A DNA stretch of 64,000 nt from Nilaparvata lugens. Taxonomy: Eukaryota > Arthropoda > Insecta > Hemiptera > Delphacidae. The stretch is from assembly GCF_014356525.2 (NCBI RefSeq), contig NC_052518.1:35353705-35417704 (forward strand). Direction: 5' to 3'. The position numbers and the translations under genes are program-made. The notes below the pieces were generated by a model, which had not been told where the DNA came from, did no database searches, and saw nothing but the letters and a program-made list of their open reading frames with translations. Positions 1 through 9,949 of this stretch are shown piece by piece; position 1 is the stretch's first letter, and each line of letters begins with the position of its first letter.

Positions 1-95
1 TTGATTTGTTCTGTCAATTCCCTGTTCTGTTGTCTTAATCTTGCTAGCTCCTCCCTCTCCGTGGTCGTCTCGTTCTGATCTTCCGCATCTGACAT
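1..95 (-). CDS. N-terminal fragment of a gag-like coiled-coil protein, runs off the window
   Basis: A minus-strand ATG at 95 opens a frame that stays open to the window edge (31 codons). The peptide is acidic and then Gln/Glu/Arg/Leu-rich with heptad-like spacing, as at the start of many LTR-retrotransposon gag proteins. It lies downstream of the Gypsy RNase H on the same strand, so it may begin another element. Too short to assign. Confidence 0.25.
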   Translation of the reverse strand, partial: MSDAEDQNETTTEREELARLRQQNRELTEQI

Positions 96-448
96 GATTG
101 TGGATAGGTGGTAACTATTCTCTATATCTATATACTCCGAATTGAAGGGTGAATTTGAAGGGTCACTTGAATTGAATCAGAGTTAATTAACTCAAATTAA
201 TTCTCTTAAATCAATCAATCAATCAAATAGTCAAAAATTCCTAACAGTGCATCGATCATTTCAATAAGCATTGAGAACACATTGTGTGCGTAATGGTTGA
301 AACTTGGCATAAGGTCAACTATGACCTTTTGTCTCTTGTCGTGCATTTCCATCAAGTAATTCGACATCAAATGATGCTGGGCTCCATTCTTCATCATTAA
401 CTGGGTTATCTCTCAAATATTCGTCGATAATGTTTTCTTCTTCGGAGT
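96..448 (-). other. Degenerate Gypsy pol tail and unassigned sequence
   Basis: After the RNase H frame closes at 449, another minus-strand frame stays open for roughly 50 codons (acidic, DSEEE-like) down to about 260 before a stop. It is probably the frameshifted continuation of pol. The remaining 150 bases to the gag-like start at 95 are AT-rich. No integrase domain is seen here. Confidence 0.35.
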
Positions 449-1300
449 CTACTGATAAGGGTATATCTGATAAGGATATCTACTGATATTTCTAGATAGA
501 CAGTCTGCAACCACGTTATCAGTTCCCTTGATATGTTTTATTTTAAAATCGTATACTGCCAATTTTTCCTTCCACTTCGTGATTCTAGCAGAGGTTTCTT
601 CCAGTTTGTCTACCCAAAGTAGCGGCATATGATCTGTTTGTAGTTCAAATTCATTTCCATATAAGTAAGGACAGAAATTTTCTACACACCATACGATTCC
701 CAATAATTCTCTTTCTATGGTGCTGTATCGTCGTTCTGCTTGAGTTAATTTCCTACTTGCAAATGCAACAGGTCGGTCTCCTTGTGCTAAAACACCTCCA
801 ATAGCTTCCAAGCTGGCGTCAGTTGTCAAAAGAAACGGTTTATGCAAATCTGGAAAATTTAGTATTGGAACTGTACAGATCGCTTCTTTACACTTCGCTA
901 CAGCTTCAACTACGTCACTTGGAATATTAAATGTTATTCCTTTTCTAAGTAGCTTAGTGAGAGGTTCAGTCATGTGAGCAAAATTATTTATAAACTTCCT
1001 GTAATAGCCTAGCATTCCTGAAAATGTTCTCACTTCTTTCACATTTTTTGGTGCAGGTATTTCTCTGATTGCACTCACTTTCCTGTCATCTGGTCTCACA
1101 CCACTGTTCGATATAATATGTCCCATGAATCTCACTTCTGGCTGACAAAATGTAGATTTTTCTCGCGAAACTTTTAGTCCGAATTCTCTAACCCTTTCAA
1201 ATAATAATTTCAGATGTTTTTCGTGTTCACTGATATTCTTACTAAAAACAATAATATCGTCCATATAAACTTGTATTGCGTCTTCATCTAATCCTTCTAG
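449..1300 (-). pseudogene. Gypsy-like pol fragment: RT C-terminal half and RNase H
   Basis: Minus-strand frame starting within the RT catalytic motif (YMDD, about 1264-1250), followed by thumb and connection, then a Ty3/Gypsy RNase H with TTDAS, the RKLTQAERRYSTIERELL signature and TDHMPLLW, ending with ADCLSRN. Reverse transcriptase and RNase H copy the element RNA into DNA inside cytoplasmic particles. The frame is cut from its N-terminal half (3352-4389) by a roughly 2-kb insertion. It lies in the same orientation as the gag at 4.4-5.2 kb and 60 kb, so all belong to one element. Confidence 0.9.
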
Positions 1301-1768
1301 ATGTAACCGAACTGGCGGGTAGATCTGGTAGCGGGCCCAACCAGTTTGGACATAAACTTAAACCTAGTTAGGAGGTCGGCCCAGTCCTGCCTATACGACC
1401 CCTTTCACATTTTTTGGTGCAGGTATTTCTCTGATTGCACTCACTTTCCTGTCATCTGGTCTCACACCACTGCTCGATATAATATGTCCCATGAATCTCA
1501 CTTCTGGCTGACAAAATGTAGATTTTTCTCGCGAAACTTTTAGTCCGAATTCTCTAACCCTTTCAAATAATAATTTCAGATGATTTTCGTGTTCACTGAT
1601 ATTCTTACTAAAAACAATAATATCGTCCATATAAACTTGTATTGCGTCTTCATCTAATCCTTCTAGATGTAACCGAACTGGCGGGTAGATCTGGTAGCGG
1701 GCCCAACCAGTTTGGACATAAACTTAAACCTAGTTAGGAGGTCGGCCCAGTCCTGCCTATACGACCCT
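1037..1768. repeat. 366-bp direct tandem duplication within Gypsy RT plus inserted DNA
   Basis: Bases 1037-1402 are repeated almost perfectly at 1403-1768 (first bases TTTCACATTTTTTGG in both). Each unit covers the YMDD part of RT and about 100 bases of the neighbouring insertion. The duplication therefore happened after the insertion, by unequal exchange or slippage. The two copies differ at only a few positions, so it is recent. Confidence 0.9.
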
Positions 1769-3349
1769 GGAAGAGGCACTCTGAGTTCAAGTGGGTTGAA
1801 ATCTCAACCTCAATGGGAAAGAGGCACAAACTCCTCCAGGAGACGCAGACCACAGCAGAACTGTTCGACTCTCCCTTTTATCTATTTAACATGCCTTAAC
1901 TAAGTGAGAACAGGGCGACTGGAGAAACAACGACTGTTGAAATGAAATAGATTTAATTTACGAAATAAATTGAATAGATCGATATTATGTATCCCTCACT
2001 AGTTCACAAGAATGTCCAATTAGTTGTTAACATTGGAACATAAAATTCTTCTCAACTCACATTAAATTCGAATTTTAATACTACACCAAATTAATGCCTT
2101 AGACATCGGCTTAAAAGGAAACATAAGTACACACATTTAAATACTCTCTACATCATAAAAATATGCAACTGTCGTCAGGATAATTGTTAACAAAATTATA
2201 ACTGTCTTCTCGTTAATGGTACAATTGAATAAAATGGACAAATTTATTATAAGTGTTCCTCAATAGTAGGCGAGAGTATCCAATTAGCTGTTAACGTTGG
2301 AATATAAAAACCCTCCACCACTCTCGTCCAAATCAAATTCTAATAAAACACTAACATTTCAATTAAATAACATTCAGAGTAATTATCAACTTGGTCAATT
2401 AAATAATAATAGCACAGTACAACCCATCTCTTACTCCAGCTGCCAAATAGACTAAGATAAAAGTAATTCTCGACAATTTCAAAGGGAAGGTTCAGTCAAA
2501 TATTAATCAATTATAGGGGCCAGAATAGATTCACTCACCCGTGATAATAATTCCGAGGGTCACTTTCATTAGGATCCAAAACCACATCTTGGCTTCTGGA
2601 TTCAGGTTAGAGTCACACGAATATGTTGTTCCCACGAATTAATTTATTGTTCTCACAGAAAATAATCACACGAATAAGTTCCACAAAATGTATCAGAAAA
2701 CTACAGGCGAACTTTATCGTTCATATCTCACGAATTGTTCAACATAACACAACGAGTACAACAAATTAATTCGACATCAACTAAACACTAAAGACAAATT
2801 TTATCGCTCGTAGCACGCGAATAATTACAACAAATATAACGAATCAATTGAACTTGATTTTTATCGTTCAAATCACAAAAATAAATTTAACAAAATATAG
2901 CAATTAAAACTTATTTCACTGCAGTGCGTCTCGCGTTCGAGAGTAACCGTTTGCTCAGGAGTCCATCGCTGACTGACTCGAGGGCTATCCATGCACATTA
3001 CCCTAGCCTAAAACGCATGGGAAACTCACCTTTTTCTCACGGCAGAGAAAGAGTAAGAGCTCAAAATTGGATGGAGAAAGAGATAGTTCCTCGTGGAAAA
3101 CTGTCACCAGATTGCAGTTTTTTCTCCACGAGGCAGAAGAATACGCTGTACTGTGCACAATTCTTATATTATAAAATGCAATAATCTATTTCTCACACTG
3201 GAGAAAATTGAAATACCCTTACGTCTAGAAAAAAAATGAACATTATAAAATTCAGTTCGATCACGCCATCAAGTCCAAAGTTCAATGATTTTAGATTGGC
3301 ATATCATGAGAAATAAAAAAAAATAAATTAATTCACCTCCTCTCAATAA
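1301..3349. mobile_element. Unidentified ~2-kb insertion in the Gypsy RT gene
   Basis: RT homology stops at about 1300 and resumes at 3350. The flanks carry TTCTAG (1295-1300) and TTCTAC (3350-3355), a probable 5-6 bp target duplication with one change. The insert holds no convincing coding frame. It includes AT-rich degenerate repeats with recurrent TTTATCGTTCA and CACGAAT words (2600-2900) and a pair of related segments near 2015 and 2278. It may be a non-autonomous LTR-type or other element. The 366-bp duplication extends its left part. Confidence 0.55.
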
Positions 3350-3351
3350 TT

Positions 3352-4389
3352 CTACCCATTACATATAAATTCATCCATAAGCCGCTGAAAAGTTGCAGGG
3401 GCTTTCTTCAATCCGAACGGCATACGTGTGGATTCGTAGTATCCTCTTTTGTAGCTGAATGCTGTTTTCTCCATATCTCGTGGATTCATCTTTATTTGGT
3501 GATAACCAGCTTTCAAATCAAATGTGCTGAACACTGTAGCTCCAGTCATTCTGTCTAACATATCCTCTAATCTGGGTAGCAGATATCTCTCCAATGTTGT
3601 CCTTTTGTTTAGTTCACGGTAGTCCACTACAACTCTGAATTTCGGTTCTTTTCCAGGTTCACTTTTTTTGGGAACTACCCACAATGGACTGCAGAACGGT
3701 GACACCGAATTTTGTATTATTCCTTGACTCTCCATTTCATCAATGTGTTCTCTTATAATTTTCTTCATTGCGTGAGGATATCTCTGTGGTTTAACATACA
3801 CAGGTACTGGAGAATTCAACTCTATGGAATGCTGTACTCTTCCCGTTGTGGTCAAAGGTTGGCCCTCTTTATAAAATGTGTCTTTGAACTCTCGCATTAC
3901 ACGTCTTGCAATATCTTCACCTTCTTCCCATATCACACATCCTATTAGAAAATTATCTTTCTCGGCCAATAACTGCTCTGTTTTGTAATTTTTCTTTCCC
4001 AATTTAATTTCCCAACGTCCATTGTTATATGAGGGTGAACTCTGTAGATCTCTCATCAGATCACAGCCAATTATTACATCATATTTACCATTCTCAAAAT
4101 TAGCAACATGTACTAGGATGGATTTCTTGATTCCTGTCAGTTTGAATAAATTCAACACAATCTCACCACTTAGAGCCTGGTCTCCTGTCAAAGTTTTCAT
4201 CTTACATGCACAGTTTTTTATCACTAGATCACTATCAATTCTATATGCTGCTTTTATGGACACTAACGTGCTTTCTGATCCCGTGTCTATCAAACACTGC
4301 ACGCCCCAGTCTCTAACAAAAAATATAGGCATTTCTCCTTTCCCGCATTTATAATGTTTTTTCTCACTGCCTATAAGCGGAGAACACAA
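3352..4389 (-). pseudogene. Gypsy-like pol fragment: aspartic protease and RT N-terminal half
   Basis: About 345 codons on the minus strand. A retropepsin motif LIDTGSE lies near residues 33-39. An RT domain follows, with SPLWVVPKK, RVVVDYRELN, FSTFDLKAGYHQI (first catalytic Asp) and MPFGLKKAPATFQRLMDE. The frame ends at the insertion junction. It has no good ATG and begins just after the end of gag in another frame, which fits gag-pol frameshifting or decay. The protease processes Gag-Pol and RT copies the genome. Confidence 0.9.
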
Positions 4390-4408
4390 TTTTCAATCTT
4401 GTTTTTCG

Positions 4409-5157
4409 TCACTCTTCGATCTCACATGAGCTCTCTTGGTTTATTCTCCGGCCTATCTCCGGCCACTCTTTCTTGAATTGTTTATCTTGCCGATCCGAGT
4501 TACTGTTTCCTGTATCTGACGAGTAAGATGTCCACTCTCCATCTGACTCAGATTCAGAGTTCTTAATTCTCTTATGTCTTCTTATCGCATTTATTTCCAT
4601 TGGTTCTCCAAATTTGGCTGATTTCCTGCGATATATGTATGGGCATTCACAAGCAAAGTGTCATTCTTCTTTGCATTCCCAGCATTCACGATTTACTTTC
4701 CCAGGTTTCCTGTCTCGATCCTTTGGTGTTCTCCTCTCTTGAACAGCTGCTTTTTCATTTCTTCTCCATTGAGAATTTTGTTGTGGCTGCCTACATGGTT
4801 GATTGAATTGAGGGCTCCTCATAGGTGATCTGCGACGCTTCTTCTCCACAGTTTTCCATTCAGAGTATCTTGGGTGATTACCTTCCGTTTCAGCCTCCTC
4901 ATTTTTGACTAGGTTGACAGCTTCCTCAAGGCACTTTGGTTTGGCAATCTTCACTGCAGTTCTTACTCGTTCTGGTAGCGCTTGAAGCAATATTTCAGAA
5001 GCTAATTCATCATAAATCTTATTCCGCCACTTACTTTCATCCTGGTCCACACTTGAATCCAATACTCGCATTTTCAATGATTTCACTTCATAAGCGAAAC
5101 ATTTTGCAAATTCGGAAATTGATTCACCATTTTCGCAACGTATTTCCAATACTCTTA
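4409..5157 (-). pseudogene. Gypsy-like gag, 3' portion
   Basis: Continuation of the gag that starts at 60275. A capsid-like helical region (RVLEIRC, SISEFAKCFAYEVKSLK, ALPERVRTAVKIAK) is followed by a basic region and a CCHC zinc knuckle (CWEC, then HFACEC) interrupted by an in-frame TGA near 4659. An acidic/Ser-rich tail follows. Gag coats the RNA and builds the particle. The N-terminal 120 codons are displaced 54.7 kb to the right by the Polinton. Reading from 59903 across one copy of GTGCAC into 5157 keeps the frame. Confidence 0.9.
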
Positions 5158-5163
5158 GTGCAC
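5158..5163. repeat. Left target-site duplication of the outer Polinton (GTGCAC)
   Basis: GTGCAC abuts the terminal AGTAGAGGG of the left terminal repeat. The same six bases follow CCCTCTACT at the right end (59903-59908). Six-base duplications are characteristic of Polinton integrase. Because GTGCAC is its own reverse complement, it also extends the apparent inverted repeat. Confidence 0.85.
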
Positions 5164-5980
5164 AGTAGAGGGAAAACGATACTTTAAGGAAGCTTTTTTG
5201 CTCGAAATCCCCTCCCCCCTCTAACCCTCGTCCATCCCACCTCCCCTTCCCCTCCCCCACAGGGTGGGGGGGTGTTCTAAAAATAGATTTCCCCTTCCCC
5301 TTGACCAGTGGTGATGAGGGGGATGAAAAGAGAGAAAGATATATCTCTCTCACTCTTTCTAAAAATAGATTTCCCCTTCCCCTTGCCCAGTGTAGATGAG
5401 GGGGATGAAAAGAGAGAAAGAGATATCTCTCTCTCTCAAATAGATTTTCCCTTCCCCTTCGCCAGTATAGATGAGGGGGATGAAGAAAGTGAGGGAAAAA
5501 ATAATTTCCCTTTGAGGGGAAAAATTCCCTCTCTACATCTATACTGACAGATTAAAGTGAATCCTTCTCTCTACATCTAATGCTATACTGTCAGATTAAA
5601 GTGAATTGAGAAATTCCCTATCTCTCTATATCTATTGCTGTACTGACAGATTAAACTGAATCCAGAGAGAGGTCAATGATCTAAGTTCTTTTACATTTTT
5701 TATCTGCAATATTGTCCACATCTATTGCTATACTGACAGATTAAAGTGAATTGAGAAATTCCCTATCACTCTCTACATCTATTTTCTATACTGACAGATT
5801 AAAGTGAATTGAGAAATTCCCCCTCTCTCTCTCTCTCTCTACATCTAATGCTATACTGACAGATTAAAGTGAATCCATATCTCTACAGAGAGGTCAATGA
5901 CTCTCTCTACATCTATTGCTTAATAATCTATTGCTATACTGTCAGATTAAAGTGAATCCTTATCTGTACAATAATCTAAG
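5164..5980. repeat. Left terminal inverted repeat of the outer Polinton
   Basis: Inverse complement of 58888-59902 with length differences from microsatellites. The outermost 130 bases are a C/T-rich stretch ending in a CTAAAAATAGATTTCCCC word. Then come repeats of a 55-60 bp CCCCTTGCCCAGTG/GATGAGGGGGATGAAAAG unit (5280-5480). The inner part holds seven copies of a subterminal motif whose complement is TTCACTTTAATCTGTCAGTA (near 5541, 5587, 5637, 5731, 5786, 5850, 5932). Terminal repeats are expected to carry the ends recognised by integrase and the protein-primed replication origin. Confidence 0.88.
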
Positions 5981-6203
5981 TTCTATAATGTCCATATTAT
6001 GCTTGGTTTACCAACTGACAGTGAAGAGTTCAATCAAACTGTTTATGAATGAGTAAAAAATTGAGCTCTTTTGCTGTACAAACATCCCAGTTGTTATTGT
6101 TAAAGTGTTTTCTCCGACAATATGTAAGTATAATTGGAATGAGCTAGCATATCTAAAAATACTTACATATTCTCAGACCTATTTCACTCGGGGGAAATAA
6201 TAC

Positions 6204-6527
6204 TCAACGCCTATAGTTACCGTGAAACTGTCTTAAGAATATACGATTCCCGCTCACATTCAATTCCCATGAACAAGAATTAAAACTTCTGATGTTATCC
6301 TCATTCAAAACCACTGAATATTCTTCCGGCAAATTAATAGTCTGTTTAAAGTCACCTTCACTATCAATATCGATAATTTTAAGGTGAATTTTGCCATTAT
6401 CGGTAAATGTTACCTTTGTTACTACAAGCCAATTATAAGGATAAAATTCAAAACCCCAATCGGATAGTGGATTTGCTTCTACAGAGAACTCATTGAAACT
6501 TCTCCAATCGAAATAGTCAGACATCAT
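6204..6527 (-). CDS. Small beta-rich protein, putative OB-like fold, outer Polinton left end
   Basis: 107 codons with two consecutive Met at the start. No family recognised directly. The sequence alternates hydrophobic strands (WLVVTKVTF, KIHLKIIDI, FKQTINL) and then has LPEEYSVVLNEDNIRSF (residues 66-82). This resembles LPERFSRILCTKDIENF in exon 2 of the spliced gene of the inner Polinton, so the two may share a domain. The spacing suggests a small beta-barrel such as an OB fold, which would fit single-strand DNA binding; that is inference. It is the last leftward gene before the left terminal repeat. The equivalent in the inner copy was lost with its left end. Confidence 0.6.
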   Translation of the reverse strand: MMSDYFDWRSFNEFSVEANPLSDWGFEFYPYNWLVVTKVTFTDNGKIHLKIIDIDSEGDFKQTINLPEEYSVVLNEDNIRSFNSCSWELNVSGNRIFLRQFHGNYRR

Positions 6528-6880
6528 GTGTGAACTTGTCGGCTCTAGTGTTTAGACTGAAGTGTCGCGTGCGCGCGCGCGCGTGCTACACTCCCCCTTG
6601 TTGAATGTTTCTCCAGACAAATGACACGTGCGCTATGCTGCTCCCTGTGAGGTCGATGTTTCTCCTTCCCAAATTCTATAGATAAGAGCGAGTTCATAAT
6701 AACTCCTGCATCGAAAAAACCGTTACATTCAATCATAGACACATGAAAAAATGTATAGACTGATTTATCATCTTGAAGCGGCATGTGTTAGCAAGAAAAC
6801 CGTTAAAGTTCACTACGCTTCAAATTTCTCTCTCTCTCTCTCTCTCTCTCACATGCCAAGTGTTATCCTTTCACAAGATT
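6528..6880. other. Intergenic region with (GC)n and (CT)n tracts
   Basis: Between the small OB-like gene and the fibre-like gene. It contains a short alternating GCGCGC run (about 6570-6584) and a CT dinucleotide tract (about 6829-6851). Frames here encode only low-quality peptides. No regulatory element can be assigned. Confidence 0.5.
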
Positions 6881-7849
6881 TTATGTTTTTGGAGACAATA
6901 CAACCCCTTTATACTGTGCTAAACCCAATTTGGTTGTGATAATTTCGGCTACCTGATTTTCTGAAAGGTTATGTTGCTTAGCTTCTATCCAATTCATATT
7001 AAAGCTCACGCGTGCATATCTGGACACGATATCGTAAGCTACCCTATGGATGAATAAATTAAGATAATCTATGAATGCAGCCGAACATTGCAGTCGCATA
7101 ACAGAGCCCTCTTCTGAATTTTTAATTGCCTCAGCTATTTCATCACAAACGCTTTTCACAGCGACTTCCATCTCGTTTTTCTTAATAGAATCTCCTATAT
7201 CATTTTTAGTTGCATACTTTTCTGCAATTTGATTAATCAGAATAGCAATAGCATCTTTTGTAATGAATTGTTCAATACCATCAATAATATTAGCTTTTAT
7301 TGCACTCGCCATTTCAGATAATCGTTTTTCAAACTCTACCTTTGTTAATGAAGAACTAGTCAATTTCTGCAAAGTAGATTCTAAATATTGCTTATCAATT
7401 AGCGATGGGTGTGTTCCATTTACTTTAGTAAAAATTTCTGTACTAAGCTGTTTTAATTTAGTATTGAGGTAGTTTCTGTCCAGCACCTCCAAATTCTTAA
7501 TTTTATCTGATATGGCTTTTAATTTCTCATCTAAATAACCTTTATCAACTCTATTGTTGTTAATACTGTTCAACTGGGATGAAAAGCTGTCTGTTAAAGT
7601 TTTCACTTCTCCTAGAGCAGATTCTAAAGTTAGAGTTCTCCCTGCAATAGCTTTATCAATATTGGCACTAAAATTTTGTAATGAACTTAGAATATGTTCT
7701 CTTTCAATTATGCTCACACCAATATTCTTAGTATTTTCCGAAACGAGTTTGGTTATTTGCGAATCTAAATAAAATTTCACAGCTTCGCTGATTCCTTGTT
7801 GATTCATCGATTCAATTATTTTCTGTGTTATTGAGTCAATATCGCACAT
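6881..7849 (-). CDS. Fibre-like coiled-coil repeat protein, outer Polinton copy
   Basis: 322 codons. After a helical N-terminus the middle carries about six repeats of a 17-residue pattern, hydrophobic-x-K-x-x-hydrophobic-x3-L-x2-hydrophobic (for example VDKGYLDEKLKAISDKI, LDRNYLNTKLKQLSTEI, IDKQYLESTLQKLTSSS), ending with YATKNDI. Such repeats resemble shafts of trimeric phage or viral fibres, so a structural or attachment role is possible; this is inference. The sister copy (23370-24339) begins further upstream; here that ATG (7900) is followed by a TGA at codon 5, so translation would have to use the Met at 7849. Directly downstream of the 7908-8833 gene. Confidence 0.7.
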   Translation of the reverse strand: MCDIDSITQKIIESMNQQGISEAVKFYLDSQITKLVSENTKNIGVSIIEREHILSSLQNFSANIDKAIAGRTLTLESALGEVKTLTDSFSSQLNSINNNRVDKGYLDEKLKAISDKIKNLEVLDRNYLNTKLKQLSTEIFTKVNGTHPSLIDKQYLESTLQKLTSSSLTKVEFEKRLSEMASAIKANIIDGIEQFITKDAIAILINQIAEKYATKNDIGDSIKKNEMEVAVKSVCDEIAEAIKNSEEGSVMRLQCSAAFIDYLNLFIHRVAYDIVSRYARVSFNMNWIEAKQHNLSENQVAEIITTKLGLAQYKGVVLSPKT

Positions 7850-7907
7850 AAGATTAGCGTTAGTAGGTGTATCAATCCGACTGAATCAATGCAAAGTCAT
7901 CAAAACA

Positions 7908-8833
7908 CTAAACAATTAGTTTTGCTTCTTTTAGCTCTTCAATTATAGACGCAATCTCAACATCATGTCCAGTGTTGCCAGAAGCTTCTGAGGAATAGAG
8001 TAAATTTAATCTTTCCACTAATTCGACAAAATTATCAAAGTATTGATAAATTCTATCATGAGAATTATTTTTTGCAAATTTCAATAAACCCCATCCCTTC
8101 TTTTTACTAATTTTTTTCTGGGAAATAACTTCTGAATCATTTGCGATTTGATTCCCTGATTTTGTTTAACATAGCCTCTTTGATCTAAATGTATGCCTGT
8201 AAGTGTTAAGATTTTTTTGTACTTATCCAGATCTCTCTGATTATAAAGATTCGAATTCGGTCTTGAACTGAATAATAACTCAAGTAGACCATGTGTTGAA
8301 CGAGATCTTCCATTATAAATATCTATATAACCGTTATCAAATATTACTTGGTGATTTCCAATATAATACACATCATCTTTAGAATTGTATGAAATTCCAT
8401 AACTAATTGAATTATTCAATTTTTCCGCATGAAAAGTTTTTAGATATTGACCCAACAGTTCATCGTTTTTACTAGAACCAAGTAAACTGTTTTCAAATTT
8501 AGTTGAGCTTAAAAGATTGCCTGTTGAACTCCCATAGCTTTTATCATAACTCGACTCCTCATCATCAATCTCCATACTCTCTTCTTCCTCTTTTACTTCT
8601 TCCTTTTTTGGTTTTACACCATGATTAGAGTGAAAACTAGATTTGTTTTTTCCCAGTTCAATTACGGGCTCTATCAACGGTGAGAGCGTTTTCCTATTGT
8701 ATTCCTCCGATCGTTTTTCAAAATTAACTAAGCTTTTATGCTTGTCGCTCATTACTTTTCTCAATTTCTTAATCTTATCGATTAAACCAATGTTCTTTCT
8801 ATTCAGTTTTCTGCTGCGTGTTTTAGACAACAT
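7908..8833 (-). pseudogene. Conserved Polinton protein of unknown function, outer copy (frameshifted)
   Basis: About 307 codons when followed through. The N-terminus is basic (SKTRSRKLNRKN), followed by a coiled coil, an acidic middle (KKEEVKEEEESMEIDDEESS), then a conserved domain (DDVYYIGNHQVIFDNGYIDI, LLELLFSSRPNSNLY, DLDKYKKILTLTGIH) and a C-terminal ELVERLNLLYSS...IIEELKEAKLIV segment in another frame. This layout is, from memory, common among uncharacterised insect Polinton proteins. The frame shifts near 8100. The basic N-terminus suggests nucleic-acid contact, possibly in the virion; unproven. It overlaps or abuts the ATPase gene upstream. Confidence 0.75.
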
Positions 8834-8854
8834 GACTGCACAAAGAATTAATCT

Positions 8855-9547
8855 CTACTGAATGGTAAGAAACGTATCGAGCAAATCTCGGTACTTGCCA
8901 CTATCAATTCCACACTCGGTCATAATAGTTACAAAATTATGAGATTTACAATTCCAAACTTTATGACAAAGTTTACTGAAATCTTTATAAGAAATATCTC
9001 CTCCAACATGATCTCTGTGAAATTATTTTAGACTCAATAAATCTATCTTGAAGATTATAATCATATTTGCATTGTCCCTAGTGAAATATTTCTGTGTAGC
9101 TCCATAACTCTGAATTAAATATGCCGTGTCAATATTACGATGTCGCCCCATAGTAAAATATTCTCTTATTTGAGGTACATGATTAAGTTGTAAATCGTCA
9201 AATATAACTAAAGAATATTCTGATATTTTGTTTGGATGAGGTATAGATTCAGAATTGTTGTTTATATGAAATTCAATATCCTTCATTTTTGAAAAGACTT
9301 TTCTCAAAAACAAGTACTTATCTTGATACTCGCTTTTAGTATGCAAGTATATAGTTTTAAATCTCAACCCATTCTTTGAAAAAATTAAATTAAATAGCAA
9401 ATTGGTCTTACCACAGCCTGAAGAGCCTATTATAAGGATCCTTGCATTATGAGGTAACAACTTACCATTTTTACACCATGTTGGCATTTCTTTCTGTCTT
9501 ATAACATTGTCGAAATTAACTATCGGGATATTACTCATGTTAGACAC
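8855..9547 (-). pseudogene. A32-like packaging ATPase, outer copy (in-frame stop)
   Basis: About 230 codons. Walker A is GSSGCGKTN (residues 42-50) and Walker B is SLVIFDDLQ, followed by the sensor-like RHRNIDTAYLIQSYGATQK. The family (FtsK/HerA superfamily) pumps genomes into preformed capsids. An in-frame TAA at about 9023-9025 cuts the frame at 174 codons, whereas the sister copy (25291-25974) reads through to 227. The last 55 codons downstream of the stop still resemble the sister. Confidence 0.9.
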
Positions 9548-9949
9548 ATGTACAGCATGTGATCTGATAAGGAACTAATCATTTTTTGTAAGTTATCAAG
9601 GAGGAGGCTGTGCGCCAGCCACCACATGGGTATCTGAGTGTGTATGGCTTATGACATCGGAATGCAGTCGACAGGTGCTCGCTGTCGCTCTCCCCTTTCA
9701 CAGCAATGCACTGATAAAAGTTTCTCACTTCAATATATCGTTCCCTCTCTCTCCCGCACCCTCTTTACGAGAATGCATCTGCTGCTCCTCCTTATCTAAG
9801 CCTTAGCGAAAGCACATTACGAAAATGAAACTACAGATTGAAATGAGAATGAGAAGCATTTTTTGATGAAGACGTATTATATTTACACCAAATCTTTGTC
9901 ATATTTACACTGAATGGAATGTATTACAATATGATATTACAATAGATTA
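9548..9949. other. Intergenic region between ATPase and integrase
   Basis: About 400 bases, matched in position by 25975-26372 in the inner copy, with diverged sequence. It includes a shared CATGTGATCTGATAAG-type start near 9553 and AT-rich DNA. No ORF and no clear TATA box; the promoter of the ATPase is expected here. Confidence 0.4.

Noticed and set aside
1712..1903. Plus-strand frames in the Gypsy pol region
   Set aside because: Antisense shadows of the RT sequence and its tandem duplicate.
6545..6784. 79-codon minus-strand frame between the OB-like and fibre-like genes
   Set aside because: It crosses the GCGCGC run, has no counterpart and no coding character.
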